NCBI RefSeq assembly: GCF_000242915.1 | Contig: NZ_AFRZ01000001.1 | Span: 1,302,001 to 1,366,000, forward strand | DNA: 64,000 nucleotides | DNA from: Sulfurimonas gotlandica GD1 | Lineage (GTDB): Bacteria > Campylobacterota > Campylobacteria > Campylobacterales > Sulfurimonadaceae | Reading direction: 5' to 3' | Shown: in pieces, positions 24,445 through 33,895 of the stretch | Numbering within the stretch: position 1 is the stretch's first letter | Layout: each line of letters starts with the position of its first letter | Translations under genes and position numbers: made by a program | The notes under the pieces: generated by a model | The model's database searches: none | Told to the model about the DNA's origin: nothing | What the model saw: the letters and a program-made list of their open reading frames with translations, nothing else

Positions 24445-26366
24445 AAATCGCTACTTTTTAAGGTTAACCCTTTAAGGTGTGAGATAGGATATGAATAAGA
24501 TATTCCATCTCCTCGACCGACAATATCAAGCTTATGCATAATGCTAAATATGATATTATCAACTTTTTTCGTTGGAACTATGAACATTAGGTTTACATCA
24601 GTAGGATCACTATGAAGACGGTTATAAAAGTTATCCATCTCTGTTAGCCCCATTCCGTGCGCATCCATGATAGTTACGCCACCGGCACCTGCATCACGAG
24701 CGGCAATAAGAGCTTTATCCTGATTTTTTCTAGGTACTATGATGTGAACAGCAGAGAAAGGCATTTTGTATGAGTGTCTCTGCCCTGTTCCGTGAATCTG
24801 TACAGTTGAGAGCCCCATATCGTTAGCATGCTCAATAGCCTGACGAAGCTCATCCATGTGTAACTCTTCAAGCTCATGCTCACCTTTAACACCCATTCTA
24901 TCTGTAATAATCCCATAGAGCATTACTGTTAGCATCGGGAAAAGTGAAGCAAAGGCAATAAGACCAAATCCATCAATAAGCGGATCACGACCAGGTATGT
25001 TTGTCGCCAGACCAAGACCAAGTGCAGCAACTAAAGGAACTGTTACAGTTGAAGTTGTAACTCCGCCACTATCATAAGCAATAGGTACGATATATTTTGG
25101 TGCCATAAAAGTAAGGACTATAACAAACAGATAACCAGACATGATGTAGTAAACAATCTCTCCACCAACAACGATTCTGTATGCACCCAAAGAGATACCG
25201 ATAGCAACACCTAGTGCAACAAATAGACGAAGTACGAAATCATTTATCTTGCCATCACTAATCTCTTTGGCTTTTTTTGCAATAGCAGTCAGAGAAGGTT
25301 CAGCCATAGTAGTTGAGAAGCCTATTAGAAAACCAAACGAGTATATGATGATGTTGTTATCATACTGAGTCAGCTCAAAAGCCATAGTCTCACCGACTGA
25401 GAATAGACCCATCTCTAAACCGACGATAAATGCATCCAGTCCAATAATAACAAGCCCAAAACCAATGACTACTTCTTTTAGATTATCTATTGGTTTCTTT
25501 AAAATAGCGTACTGAAAAAATAAAATTACTGCCAAAATAGGAACAACATCTATTACTACGCCAACAAAACCTTTTAAAATATCAAGAATCTTAAAGTCAA
25601 AAACAGCAGGAGTCTTGGCTGCTTCCACAACAGGAGCAACAATAGAGGTACTTACATCAATAAATTCATATACAAAAATTCCATAAAACTGAACAAATAT
25701 CATAGGAGTCAGAGATGCAAAAGCGATAAGTCCAAAACCATCTAAAACAGGGTTTCTGCCTTTAATAGTAGACGCCAGACCAATACCAAGAGCAGCGACC
25801 AGAGGAACCGTCACCGTTGAAGTAGTAACACCACCTAAGTCATAAGCAAGTCCTACAATTTCTTTAGGTGAAAAAGCTGTTGCTGCAACAACCATAACGT
25901 AACCGGCAATGATATAATAGTGTATAGGATGACCTTTGATAATCCTCCAAACACCTAAAACAATGGCAAAACCGACAGAAAATGCGACAACTATTCTAAG
26001 TGTGTTAGCATCGATTCTACCATTACTGATACTAGCCGCTTTTTGTGCGATAACTATTAGTGCAGGTTCAGCTACAGTTGTACCAAAACCTATCATAAAG
26101 GCGAAAATGATTATCCATTTTGTTGAGCCTTTTCTAGCAAACTCACTTGCAAGACCCTCTCCAACAGGAAAGATACCGATCTCTAGACCTAGAAGAAATA
26201 CAGCAAGACCAACACCGACTATTCCAAGTCCGATAGCTGTACTTAACCAGTTTTCCGGCACACTTTGAATGATTGCTAACTGAAAAAACATAATAACAAG
26301 AATGATAGGTAATAAGTCTCTAAAAGACTCTCTTAACAGTTTTAAAAACGAAGCAATGCTTAACAC
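24441..26366 (-). CDS. DUF1538 membrane transporter-like protein with C-terminal PII-like domain
   Basis: 641 residues starting at GTG 26366 (AAAGGG ribosome site five bases upstream). It contains two homologous membrane halves, about 1-245 and 260-490. Both contain a STTMAEP/GTTVAEP-type loop ([19 protein letters not shown], then [19 protein letters not shown]) and [20 protein letters not shown] / [20 protein letters not shown]. This is a DUF1538 inverted-topology-like permease. The last ~130 residues (from about 510) have the ferredoxin-like pattern of a PII signal protein, with [35 protein letters not shown] and [16 protein letters not shown] domains bind nucleotides and gate transporters. 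Substrate is unknown. It is the first gene of a two-gene unit with the CZB cyclase. Confidence 0.8.
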   Translation of the reverse strand: MLSIASFLKLLRESFRDLLPIILVIMFFQLAIIQSVPENWLSTAIGLGIVGVGLAVFLLGLEIGIFPVGEGLASEFARKGSTKWIIIFAFMIGFGTTVAEPALIVIAQKAASISNGRIDANTLRIVVAFSVGFAIVLGVWRIIKGHPIHYYIIAGYVMVVAATAFSPKEIVGLAYDLGGVTTSTVTVPLVAALGIGLASTIKGRNPVLDGFGLIAFASLTPMIFVQFYGIFVYEFIDVSTSIVAPVVEAAKTPAVFDFKILDILKGFVGVVIDVVPILAVILFFQYAILKKPIDNLKEVVIGFGLVIIGLDAFIVGLEMGLFSVGETMAFELTQYDNNIIIYSFGFLIGFSTTMAEPSLTAIAKKAKEISDGKINDFVLRLFVALGVAIGISLGAYRIVVGGEIVYYIMSGYLFVIVLTFMAPKYIVPIAYDSGGVTTSTVTVPLVAALGLGLATNIPGRDPLIDGFGLIAFASLFPMLTVMLYGIITDRMGVKGEHELEELHMDELRQAIEHANDMGLSTVQIHGTGQRHSYKMPFSAVHIIVPRKNQDKALIAARDAGAGGVTIMDAHGMGLTEMDNFYNRLHSDPTDVNLMFIVPTKKVDNIIFSIMHKLDIVGRGDGISYSYPISHLKGLTLKSSDL

Positions 26367-26589
26367 TTAAACCCTTTATAAAAATTATAATCAAATATTA
26401 TCTTAATATTGTTAAAAGTAACGTGAAATATGGAAATGGGCTACTTTACATAGAATTTATTCTACATAATTGTTTCTATGCTTTAGCTTATGGGAATTTA
26501 TTGAAATATATTAATATGAAACTTATAAAAAAAGAAGATGATATAGTGTACTTTTAAGAATGATAAAGGTAAAATCTCACCCTACAAAT

Positions 26590-26677
26590 GGACAGCTGGC
26601 CGAGTGGCCGAAGGCGCTCGCCTGGAACGCGGGTATAGGGTAACCTATCTAGGGTTCGAATCCCTAGCTGTCCACCA
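26590..26677 (+). tRNA. tRNA-Ser (anticodon GGA)
   Basis: Class II tRNA. Acceptor arm GGACAGC (26590-26596) pairs with GCTGTCC (26667-26673). The anticodon stem CTCGC/GCGGG encloses loop CTGGAAC with anticodon GGA. A long variable arm follows (ATAGG GTAA CCTAT), and the T arm TAGGG-TTCGAAT-CCCTA is intact. CCA is encoded at 26675-26677. The base before CCA is A; most bacterial tRNA-Ser have G there. Confidence 0.95.
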
Positions 26678-26743
26678 TTTAAAGTCAAAACTAGTTTTTA
26701 CCGATATAATACTTGAATAAACTAATTAATAAGGCCATGAGTC

Positions 26744-27193
26744 ATGGAGATAACGTTACTTCTTAAATCTATTATGGGATTAGTTATAATTTTAGCCCTT
26801 TTAATATTTTTATTATTTTTACCGTCTAATCAAAAAAAAGAAAAAGAAAAGAATGCACCTAAAAATATTACTCCCACACAGCAAAGACCTCCAAACACAG
26901 ATTTAGAATATCTTAGATCAATTATAAAAAAGAAAAAATCAACAACACAAGAACTTAAAGAAGCTTTGGAAATGGTTATAAGATATCATGGCATTGTTCA
27001 CGAAAAACTTGGTCTTAGAACACATCCTGATTTTGATATATATATGGATATACTTTTTACAATATGCAGACACCCAAATACAAATAAAGATATAGTTGTT
27101 AAGTTTGACAGAGAGTTAGCTAGACTAAATCCAGATTATAAGCAAGAGATAAATGAGGCTATTACAAAAGGACTAAACTCAAGAAGAGTTTAG
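26744..27193 (+). CDS. Membrane-anchored hypothetical protein
   Basis: 149 residues. One N-terminal transmembrane helix ([16 protein letters not shown], about 12-27) is followed by a basic, proline-rich linker (about 28-52) and a soluble helical domain (about 53-145, with [19 protein letters not shown] and [13 protein letters not shown]). The soluble part faces the cytoplasm if the positive linker follows the positive-inside rule. I do not recognise a named family; proteins of this shape are common in Campylobacterota. AAGG lies about nine bases before the ATG and a TATAAT at 26705-26710 could be the -10. It follows tRNA-Ser by 66 bases and converges with the chemoreceptor gene, overlapping by four bases. 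Confidence 0.6.
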   Translation: MEITLLLKSIMGLVIILALLIFLLFLPSNQKKEKEKNAPKNITPTQQRPPNTDLEYLRSIIKKKKSTTQELKEALEMVIRYHGIVHEKLGLRTHPDFDIYMDILFTICRHPNTNKDIVVKFDRELARLNPDYKQEINEAITKGLNSRRV

Positions 27194-28314
27194 TTTTTAC
27201 CCTTGTGTCGAGTAGCTTTTTCTTCTTGAAGCATATTAGATAGTAGTTCTACGACCTGTTGGCTGGCTTTTTCTGCATTGTTAAAGTAAGTCATTACATT
27301 TTGAGACTCTTGTGTACATGTGTTAGCTTTAACACATTCAACTGCTTTTTTGATGTTGTCATGAACTGCTTTATGAGGCTCAGCCATTTTAGAGTAGCTT
27401 GAGCAGTTGCCGAACTTTTCTTTACCGGCTCCCTCAAAGTACCATTTACCAAGTCTACATTCTGTATCTGCAGCAAAGTGACCTTGAGCCTCACCGCTAA
27501 AGACTGTTTTGTAGCCATTTGCTTTAAAGAGCAGGTGATCAAGTTTACTAAGAACCATAAAGATAGCGTAAGTTACATCTTTATTTTCTATCGAGATCAT
27601 TTGTGAATTTTGTGAAAGCTCTCGCATTCTATCTTGAAAAATATCCATTTGTTCATTTGAGCTTGTAGACAACTCTTCCATAGCTTTAGAGTGTTCATGA
27701 ACTTCTTGAGTATTTTGTTTTAGACTCTGTACTGTAATCTCTACTTCACTTGTAGCTTTTTGAGTGCGTTCTGCAAGTTTTCTTACTTCATCGGCAACAA
27801 CAGCAAAACCACGACCATGTTCACCAGCTCTTGCAGCTTCAATAGCAGCATTAAGTGCAAGAAGATTTGTCTGGTCTGAGATATCTTTAATAAGATTAAT
27901 AACATCAGAGATGCTTCCAACATTTTCATTCAGAGTGTTAACCTGATCAAATGTACTTGTGATATGTTCAAGCAGGGAAGTCATAGTATTTGAGAGTATA
28001 TCTACATCAGTAGAACAATTGTCAGTATGATTGTTGTTAGTGGAGTTTCTGGCATCAACATCTTCAAGTGCATTAAGATTGTCACTTAAGTCCTGTTGTA
28101 AGATTTTAAGATCTCTGTTACAAGCATCAGTCAGGCTATGTGTTAGTGATTTAATCAGTTCATTCATCTGATTACTATTATCTATGTGGCTGACTTCTTT
28201 CTCTAGCTGAGATATTTTGTCCTTAGCAGTCGTGAGTTCATTTTGAAGAGAGTTTATCTCTTCTTCTTTTGCTTTTAGCTCAGCCTCAAGCTTCTTGTTG
28301 TTTCCAAATAACAT
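27190..28314 (-). CDS. Soluble chemoreceptor (TlpD-like) with C-terminal CZB zinc domain
   Basis: 374 residues with no transmembrane segment. A long N-terminal coiled coil (about 5-110) leads to the methyl-accepting signalling hairpin, with the conserved tip region [20 protein letters not shown]. The C-terminus (about 265-360) is a CZB domain: [17 protein letters not shown] and PHKAVHDNI supply the His, Cys and His/His zinc ligands. Helicobacter TlpD has the same plan and is linked to energy, oxidant and zinc-related responses. It signals to CheA/CheW in the cytoplasm. A 294-bp part of the signalling domain is repeated with one mismatch in inverted orientation in the 31111 gene. The two proteins differ in their N-termini and part of the CZB. 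Confidence 0.92.
   Translation of the reverse strand: MLFGNNKKLEAELKAKEEEINSLQNELTTAKDKISQLEKEVSHIDNSNQMNELIKSLTHSLTDACNRDLKILQQDLSDNLNALEDVDARNSTNNNHTDNCSTDVDILSNTMTSLLEHITSTFDQVNTLNENVGSISDVINLIKDISDQTNLLALNAAIEAARAGEHGRGFAVVADEVRKLAERTQKATSEVEITVQSLKQNTQEVHEHSKAMEELSTSSNEQMDIFQDRMRELSQNSQMISIENKDVTYAIFMVLSKLDHLLFKANGYKTVFSGEAQGHFAADTECRLGKWYFEGAGKEKFGNCSSYSKMAEPHKAVHDNIKKAVECVKANTCTQESQNVMTYFNNAEKASQQVVELLSNMLQEEKATRHKGKN
27667..27960 (-). repeat. Left copy of a 294-bp inverted repeat (chemoreceptor signalling domain)
   Basis: The reverse complement of this stretch matches 31465-31758 at 293 of 294 bases by direct reading; the one difference is a synonymous ATT/ATA Ile codon. Matching stops at both ends (flanks differ in GAACATATC versus GAGCATATT and in CTAC versus CTCA). 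The copies are 3.5 kb apart and bracket lapD-lapG. Confidence 0.9.
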
Positions 28315-28441
28315 AATATAATATCCTTAGTTTGGCATCGTTTAGATGTATATTACAGCGTAGAATATTACAGAGACATTAAAGTACTGAATTTGTATTC
28401 ATAAAGATATGTTTATTACATTTATTTATAAAATGATAGAG

Positions 28442-30367
28442 CTACACTAGCTCTATCATCTCTGTAGCTCTACCTTGGATTATATGAATGTCTTTTTCAT
28501 GAAGTTTATTTAGAGTCTCCATATCCATAACGCCTGCAGCTATAAGTGAGATGCCAACTGTATCTGTTATAAGTCTAAGAGCAGATAGTGCCTGATCACT
28601 TTGACTTAGGAAATAATCGGTTTCACCTTTTATATATACCGGTCGTAAATCTTGTAAGTACTGATAATCAACACTCTCGCCAATAAACTCAAATACACCC
28701 ATATCTATATTGTATTTTTCAAATAGGGCTTTATACTTTTTAATAAGAACAGAGTTTTGACGAACAAGTTTATCTGGCATCTCTATGATAAGCTTAAATG
28801 GAAGATCTGAAGCGTAGATGCTAAAAATATTACTCATGTTTTCATAAGTGCCTTCAAGAGTTAAGTAGTCATAAGGAAGTCTAAGTGAACAAGCAGAACC
28901 TTTTAGCCTCATATCCGGAGTTTTGAACATCATGTTTAGAACATTCTCATAGATTTTAAAGCTTAGCCCGGCTTGATTAGCAGGAGCCATGAATTGACCG
29001 TAGTAGTATGTAGTATCCTTATCAACTTTAAGTGTAAGGCTAAGGACATTGTGTGCAATTTTTCTCATTTTTGCATCTACTGCTGTCCATGAAACAAAGT
29101 TGAAACTATTTTTTTCAATAGCGTCATTGATTATTTTTCTCCACGCTTCTTTCCCCATAACTTCTACAGTGTCTTCAGCTTTTGCCAAATAAATATTATC
29201 TTCACTGAATTTTGCTTGTGCAAGAGCATTGTCTGAATGAGAAAGAAGTTGACCAATATTTTCTTTGTAGTTATATGAATATAAGCCAAGAGATATAAAT
29301 GTCTCAGACGAATCAAGATTAAAACCTTTCGCAATCTTCTTACAAGAAGAGTAGATGCCTTTTGCCAAGTTTATTCCTTCTTTATCTGAACAATCTGGAA
29401 GTAAAATAGAAAACTCTGTGCCATTCATTCTAGCGACTATAGAGTTATCATAGTTACTAGCATGCGCATCAAAAATATTTGCAATAGCTAAAAAGAATTT
29501 ATCAACTTGCTGGTGACCAATCTTCTCATTAGCTTCAATGATACCGCTAAGTGCAATCATCATATTGATACCACCTTTTGAAGTAGCATCAATTTTTAAA
29601 TATTCAGGTAGTTTATCAATAAGGTATTTACGGTTTCTTAGTTTTGTAGCTTTATCTATATACTCAAGCTCTTTTTGGCGTTTAAGCTCTTCATTACCCT
29701 TGTCAAACATGGCTTTTACTTTTGAGACCATATTATTCATACCAAGAACAACATCTTTGAACTCTTTTGTATAAGGGATATTATCTTGAATAATAAACTC
29801 ATTTCTAGTAACAGCTTCAGCTTGTTTTTGAACTTCTTTTAGTGGTTTTAAGATAATTACTAGAAGTAGATTTAGTATTGCTAAACCTATTACTGCGATG
29901 ATGCCAAAAGATATTAGAAGATTTATCAAGATTGTATATAACTGCTTATAAGCATAGCCGGCATCACTTTGAACATTTAACACCCCCACTTGAGACCATC
30001 CTGCAGAAACATTTGCAGATGCTACAGGTGCTGTAATACTAAGAGCATCTATAAACCATTGCGGTACATCAATGATTTTTTGTTCTACTTCTCTGTTGTA
30101 TATAAGGTTGTTCTCAATATCCACAAGAGTGATATAGCGATAATAACCACTATCAAAGCTTGCATTGATCATTGTAGTCATTATGCTGATGTCACCTTGT
30201 GAAGTTCCAAGAGATAGACTAAGTGAAGAAGCAGTGTTTTTAGCATCTGTGTATAATCTGTCTCGTACAGACTCATTGGCACTTTTAAAGTTTAAAACAA
30301 GAACAGTTGTTAAGATGATGATTAAAAACGTGGACAGCATTAATGCTATTTGCTTAAAGAGTGTCAT
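28442..30367 (-). CDS. lapD: LapD-like cyclic di-GMP receptor (degenerate GGDEF-EAL, inner membrane)
   Basis: 641 residues from ATG 30367, which overlaps the lapG stop (ATGA) and has AAAGGA upstream; an in-frame ATG at 30406 lies inside lapG. Order: transmembrane helix (about 5-25), periplasmic LapD/MoxY-type domain (about 28-138, with YYRYITLVDIENNLIYNREV), second helix (about 145-175), HAMP, then degenerate GGDEF (signature reads MNGTEF) and degenerate EAL (EAL replaced in WTAVDAKMRKIAHNVL). It is therefore a receptor rather than an enzyme. In Pseudomonas, LapD bound to cyclic di-GMP sequesters the protease LapG and keeps a surface adhesin attached. Co-expression with lapG supports the same role; the adhesin is not in this window. 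Confidence 0.87.
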   Translation of the reverse strand: MTLFKQIALMLSTFLIIILTTVLVLNFKSANESVRDRLYTDAKNTASSLSLSLGTSQGDISIMTTMINASFDSGYYRYITLVDIENNLIYNREVEQKIIDVPQWFIDALSITAPVASANVSAGWSQVGVLNVQSDAGYAYKQLYTILINLLISFGIIAVIGLAILNLLLVIILKPLKEVQKQAEAVTRNEFIIQDNIPYTKEFKDVVLGMNNMVSKVKAMFDKGNEELKRQKELEYIDKATKLRNRKYLIDKLPEYLKIDATSKGGINMMIALSGIIEANEKIGHQQVDKFFLAIANIFDAHASNYDNSIVARMNGTEFSILLPDCSDKEGINLAKGIYSSCKKIAKGFNLDSSETFISLGLYSYNYKENIGQLLSHSDNALAQAKFSEDNIYLAKAEDTVEVMGKEAWRKIINDAIEKNSFNFVSWTAVDAKMRKIAHNVLSLTLKVDKDTTYYYGQFMAPANQAGLSFKIYENVLNMMFKTPDMRLKGSACSLRLPYDYLTLEGTYENMSNIFSIYASDLPFKLIIEMPDKLVRQNSVLIKKYKALFEKYNIDMGVFEFIGESVDYQYLQDLRPVYIKGETDYFLSQSDQALSALRLITDTVGISLIAAGVMDMETLNKLHEKDIHIIQGRATEMIELV

Positions 30368-31002
30368 ATTTTTTTCCTTTCGATGTTTTTTATAAGTTGA
30401 TCCCATTGGCGACCAACTTTTTCACTTTTCACCTTTTTACCAGTTGATATTTTCTCAACTTGTCCAGCTTGAAGCCTGTAAATAGGTTGTAAATCTTTTC
30501 TTTTGTCAGCTGCTAGAACTTTAAAATTGTTATTATCCAATATAAGTGGCATTGCTGATGGTTTCTCATAGTATGCTAAAACCATGTGAGCTTCTTTGAA
30601 TTTTGTAGATTTAACATAGAAGAAAAATAGTTTTTTCATATCCATTCCCAGATATTGTAATGCAAAATATTTCGCAATTACATAATCTTCACAGTCACCT
30701 CTATCTCTGCCTAAAAATTCATACGGAGTAGCCCAATAGTCACTCATGCCGTATGTATTTTGATCGCTTGAGTACCTGACATCATTGTAAAATTTATTTA
30801 CAGCATCCAACTTTTCAAAGTCACTACTATCTTTTAGTGAATCAAAAGTTTTTTGTTGAAAAAAAAATCTTTTTTTAGCAAATACTTTATACTCTTCCCC
30901 AATCCTCTCTAGTAACTCCTTATCTACATAAGGCTCAGCCAAAGCGTATGAGATATTGACAAATAGTAGTGATATAAAAAAAAGCAGCTTAAATTTACTC
31001 AT
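30364..31002 (-). CDS. lapG: LapG-like periplasmic cysteine protease (transglutaminase-like)
   Basis: 212 residues from ATG 31002; a GTG at 31032 is possible. The N-terminus (FKLLFFISLLFVNISYALA) is a signal peptide. The bacterial transglutaminase-like cysteine protease core shows Cys in GRDRGDCEDYVIAKYFAL, His in AHMVLAYY and Asp in LILDNNN, the expected triad. LapG cleaves the N-terminal retention region of a giant adhesin when cyclic di-GMP is low. It is directly upstream of and overlaps lapD. No ribosome site is visible; TATAAT (complement of 31009-31014) lies six bases before the ATG, hinting at a leaderless message. A lapA-like adhesin with its type I export system is expected elsewhere in the genome. 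Confidence 0.87.
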   Translation of the reverse strand: MSKFKLLFFISLLFVNISYALAEPYVDKELLERIGEEYKVFAKKRFFFQQKTFDSLKDSSDFEKLDAVNKFYNDVRYSSDQNTYGMSDYWATPYEFLGRDRGDCEDYVIAKYFALQYLGMDMKKLFFFYVKSTKFKEAHMVLAYYEKPSAMPLILDNNNFKVLAADKRKDLQPIYRLQAGQVEKISTGKKVKSEKVGRQWDQLIKNIERKKI

Positions 31003-31110
31003 GGAATGATTATAACTAAAATTATCTGACACAAATCTAACATTTATCTTTAGATAATTTAAGCTTATGTTTAATATAATTCATTATGTGATTATTATAT
31101 AGGTTGAAAA

Positions 31111-32223
31111 ATGTTATTTAACAAAAATAAAGAGATATTATTAAAGCTAAAAGAGAGAGACGAACGCATTGCTTCTTTGGAATCAGAAGTGCAGATGTTA
31201 GGCTCACAAATAGAAGAGTTAAGAAGAGAAAACTCTTCACATCGTGATGACACGGTGATGGCTGATCTGACAAAAGCACTTACAAATGGGCTTATAACTG
31301 GCTGTGACAGTGATCTTGTAGAGATAAGAGGTGATTTGGAAAATAATCTAAGAACTTTAGAGCTATTGGATTCAAATGAAGATAAAAATAAAGAGTTTAC
31401 TCTGAAAGTAAATGATGAGTTAGACAAGTTACATAATACTTCAGATGCACTTCTTGAGCATATTACAAGTACATTTGATCAGGTTAACACTCTGAATGAA
31501 AATGTTGGAAGCATCTCTGATGTTATAAATCTTATTAAAGATATCTCAGACCAGACAAATCTTCTTGCACTTAATGCTGCTATTGAAGCTGCAAGAGCTG
31601 GTGAACATGGTCGTGGTTTTGCTGTTGTTGCCGATGAAGTAAGAAAACTTGCAGAACGCACTCAAAAAGCTACAAGTGAAGTAGAGATTACAGTACAGAG
31701 TCTAAAACAAAATACTCAAGAAGTTCATGAACACTCTAAAGCTATGGAAGAGTTGTCTCAAAGCTCGATAGGTTCAATGGATCTATTTAGTACAGAGATG
31801 CACGCATTGGCGGACAATGCTACAGCAATAGAGCAAGAGAGTAAAGATATTGGGAACTCTATATTTATTATTCTTAGTAAGTTAGATCATCTTATCTTTA
31901 AAGCAAACGGTTACAAAACTGTTTTTAGAGGTGAGGTAACTAGTGACTTTAAAAGTGATACAGAGTGTCGTTTAGGTAAGTGGTACCATACAGGAAAAGG
32001 TAAAGAGAACTTTAGCGGATGTTCTAGTTATAGTAGACTAGCAACGCCTCACAAAGAAGTTCATGATAATATCCAAAAAGCTGTAGATTGTGTGAAAAAA
32101 GGCAGTTGTTCTAAAGAGAGTGATAATGTAATGACTTACTTTAATAGAGCCGAAGAAGCTTCTAGAAAAGTTGTAGCACTTCTTAGTTCAATGCTGGTAG
32201 AGGAAAAAGCACAAAGACACTAG
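31111..32223 (+). CDS. Soluble chemoreceptor (TlpD-like) with C-terminal CZB zinc domain, paralogue
   Basis: 370 residues, no transmembrane segment. N-terminal coiled coil (about 1-110), signalling hairpin (about 120-255) and C-terminal CZB domain with [18 protein letters not shown] and PHKEVHDNI ligands. It has the same plan as the 27190 receptor on the other strand, and 98 codons of the signalling region are almost identical in DNA, while the N-terminal coiled coil differs strongly and CZB moderately. Such near identity at synonymous sites implies recent gene conversion or recombination. AGGTTG precedes the ATG. It is divergent from lapG and converges with the radical SAM gene, overlapping by four bases. 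Confidence 0.92.
   Translation: MLFNKNKEILLKLKERDERIASLESEVQMLGSQIEELRRENSSHRDDTVMADLTKALTNGLITGCDSDLVEIRGDLENNLRTLELLDSNEDKNKEFTLKVNDELDKLHNTSDALLEHITSTFDQVNTLNENVGSISDVINLIKDISDQTNLLALNAAIEAARAGEHGRGFAVVADEVRKLAERTQKATSEVEITVQSLKQNTQEVHEHSKAMEELSQSSIGSMDLFSTEMHALADNATAIEQESKDIGNSIFIILSKLDHLIFKANGYKTVFRGEVTSDFKSDTECRLGKWYHTGKGKENFSGCSSYSRLATPHKEVHDNIQKAVDCVKKGSCSKESDNVMTYFNRAEEASRKVVALLSSMLVEEKAQRH
31465..31758 (+). repeat. Right copy of the 294-bp inverted repeat (chemoreceptor signalling domain)
   Basis: Partner of 27667-27960, opposite orientation, one mismatch in 294 bases. Recombination between the copies would invert lapD-lapG and exchange the 5' parts of the two receptor genes. Confidence 0.9.
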
Positions 32224-33719
32224 CCCTGTCTTTTGTTAAATCCTGCTGTTCCGCTTTTAGCATCTGTAGTAAAGTTTTTACTGAAAGGCTTTAAGTAAGC
32301 TGGAATAGCTCTTCCCTTTAGTTTCATCATATCTTCTAGCATTACAGATGCTATAAACTCAGGCTCAAGTTTTTTTACATCTTTTAAGTATGAAAAGAGA
32401 AGTTCTCCAAGTCTTTGAAGTGATATCTTCCATGTAGAATCTGTTTGAGAATACATCCATGCACTAAAATCATAAAAGTTTTTAAAAACTTCTGTAGAAT
32501 CTTTCCAAAGCAGAGGTGCACTCTTTTTGAAGTTTCCACTGTTGTATGTCAAATCCCAAAATCTTGCAAACCTCTTCATAATCTGAATGTCATTAAAACT
32601 AAGCTTTGAATTTTTAAGTATGTCATAGGGTGGTACATCGCTATAGACCATACCGTGTTCTATATCATGTCTATTGATGAATGTTCCAGATAGTTTTTTT
32701 AATATGCCTATTTGTATCTCACAACTACTCAGACTTACCAGCTCATCCAAGTTCGCTCCAAAGCTATCTTGTGACTCACCTGGAAGACCGACTATGAGAT
32801 CTAAGTGGATATGTGCATGAGTCTCATTTTCTAAAAATCTAATGTTCTCTTTAATCTTATCGAGCTTTAGTTGTCTTGAGATATTTTTTGCTATCTCAGG
32901 ATTTAGTGTCTGGATGCCAATCTCTAGTTGCAGTGCTCCCTCGGAAAACTGTTTTATCTTCTCTTTTATAGATGAAGGAAAATGATCTGGGATTACTTCA
33001 AAGTGTGCAAAATATTGTTCGTCTTTTTCTAAGAAAAAATCTAGAATTTTGTTTGCAGTAAGCATATTAAGGTTGAAAGTTCTATCTACAAACTTGAAGT
33101 TTCTAGCTCCTCTTTGCCACAGTTTTTCAAACTCTATCAAGACTGCATCTAAGTCAAAAGCCCTAACTTTTTCATCCATTGAAGAGAGACAAAACTCACA
33201 TTCAAAAGGACAACCTCTTGATACTTCCACATAGAGGTAGCGATTTTTTATATCATCATCTGTATAGTACTCATAGGGTAGAGCAATTTCTTTTAATGAG
33301 GGAAGAGCCATTTTAATGATTTTATTTTGTATAGGAGTATCGTTTATTATATCTCTACACAGTTCGTAAAAAGCTATATCTCCCTCACCTTGGATGATAA
33401 AGTCTGCTTCGTCAAAGTTAACTCTAAAAGGCTCATGTGTGACTTCAGGTCCGCCAAGTATTACTTTAGTCTGAGGAGATATTTTTTTAATTATATGTAA
33501 AAGTTCTTGTACCTCTCTGGCATTCCAGATATAAACTCCGATACCAATTATCTTTGGAGAGTGTATGAGTAGCTTTTCTGCTATAGTTTGAACGGCATCA
33601 TTGATACTGAATTCTAGTATTTTTGAGGCATTTTGTAGTTCATTTAAATTTGCATATAGATATCTAAGACCGATAGAGCTATGTGTAAATCTTGAGTTAA
33701 GAGTTGTTAGGATTATCAT
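32220..33719 (-). CDS. B12-binding-domain radical SAM protein (DUF4080-like C-terminus)
   Basis: 499 residues. The N-terminal ~140 residues fit a cobalamin-binding fold ([49 protein letters not shown]). A radical SAM domain follows, with CPFECEFC (CxxxCxxC) near residue 172 and [10 protein letters not shown]. The C-terminal ~130 residues match the helical region often named DUF4080. Such proteins use a 4Fe-4S cluster and SAM, often with B12, for methylation or other radical reactions; the substrate here is unknown. The window also holds the B12 genes cobD and cobQ, but far away. It has no clear ribosome site and lies 30 bases downstream of a hairpin on the same strand. Confidence 0.82.
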   Translation of the reverse strand: MIILTTLNSRFTHSSIGLRYLYANLNELQNASKILEFSINDAVQTIAEKLLIHSPKIIGIGVYIWNAREVQELLHIIKKISPQTKVILGGPEVTHEPFRVNFDEADFIIQGEGDIAFYELCRDIINDTPIQNKIIKMALPSLKEIALPYEYYTDDDIKNRYLYVEVSRGCPFECEFCLSSMDEKVRAFDLDAVLIEFEKLWQRGARNFKFVDRTFNLNMLTANKILDFFLEKDEQYFAHFEVIPDHFPSSIKEKIKQFSEGALQLEIGIQTLNPEIAKNISRQLKLDKIKENIRFLENETHAHIHLDLIVGLPGESQDSFGANLDELVSLSSCEIQIGILKKLSGTFINRHDIEHGMVYSDVPPYDILKNSKLSFNDIQIMKRFARFWDLTYNSGNFKKSAPLLWKDSTEVFKNFYDFSAWMYSQTDSTWKISLQRLGELLFSYLKDVKKLEPEFIASVMLEDMMKLKGRAIPAYLKPFSKNFTTDAKSGTAGFNKRQG

Positions 33720-33749
33720 TTTAGAATTTTATCATAAAGGTGGAGGATA

Positions 33750-33794
33750 AAACAGACCAAGGTAAAAAAAAGGGGGAAGTAACCTGGTCTGTTT
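33750..33794 (-). terminator. Long hairpin between chemoreceptor and radical SAM gene (possible terminator)
   Basis: AAACAGACCAAGGT (33750-33763) pairs with ACCTGGTCTGTTT (33782-33794): 13 base pairs with one bulged A and an 18-base purine-rich loop containing AGGGGGAAG. Read from the chemoreceptor the stem is followed only by TATCC, so termination is uncertain. A similar AAAGGGGGAA tract occurs near 33826. Confidence 0.4.
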
Positions 33795-33895
33795 AAAATT
33801 TATAGGAGTATATTTTCTCTCTCATGAAAGGGGGAAACACAATTGAGATATACAATTATATTAATTATAAGTTAATGTCAAGTAAATATAAAATA

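Noticed and set aside
25936-26268. 110-codon frame opposite the DUF1538 gene
   Set aside because: Fully contained in a well-supported membrane-protein gene; proline-rich composition typical of antisense frames of hydrophobic genes.
26367-26589. 223-base gap before tRNA-Ser searched for a small RNA or extra gene
   Set aside because: Only AT-rich sequence with a weak -10-like GTAAAAT before the tRNA; no convincing hairpin-plus-T-run or coding frame.
27764-27946. Open frame opposite the chemoreceptor signalling domain, repeated at 31479-31661 and 34419-34646
   Set aside because: It is the antisense reading of the highly conserved receptor hairpin; similarity between copies comes from the real genes on the other strand.
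30364-30406. Upstream start of lapD at 30406
   Set aside because: It would overlap lapG by 43 bases; ATG 30367 has AAAGGA and the usual ATGA overlap.
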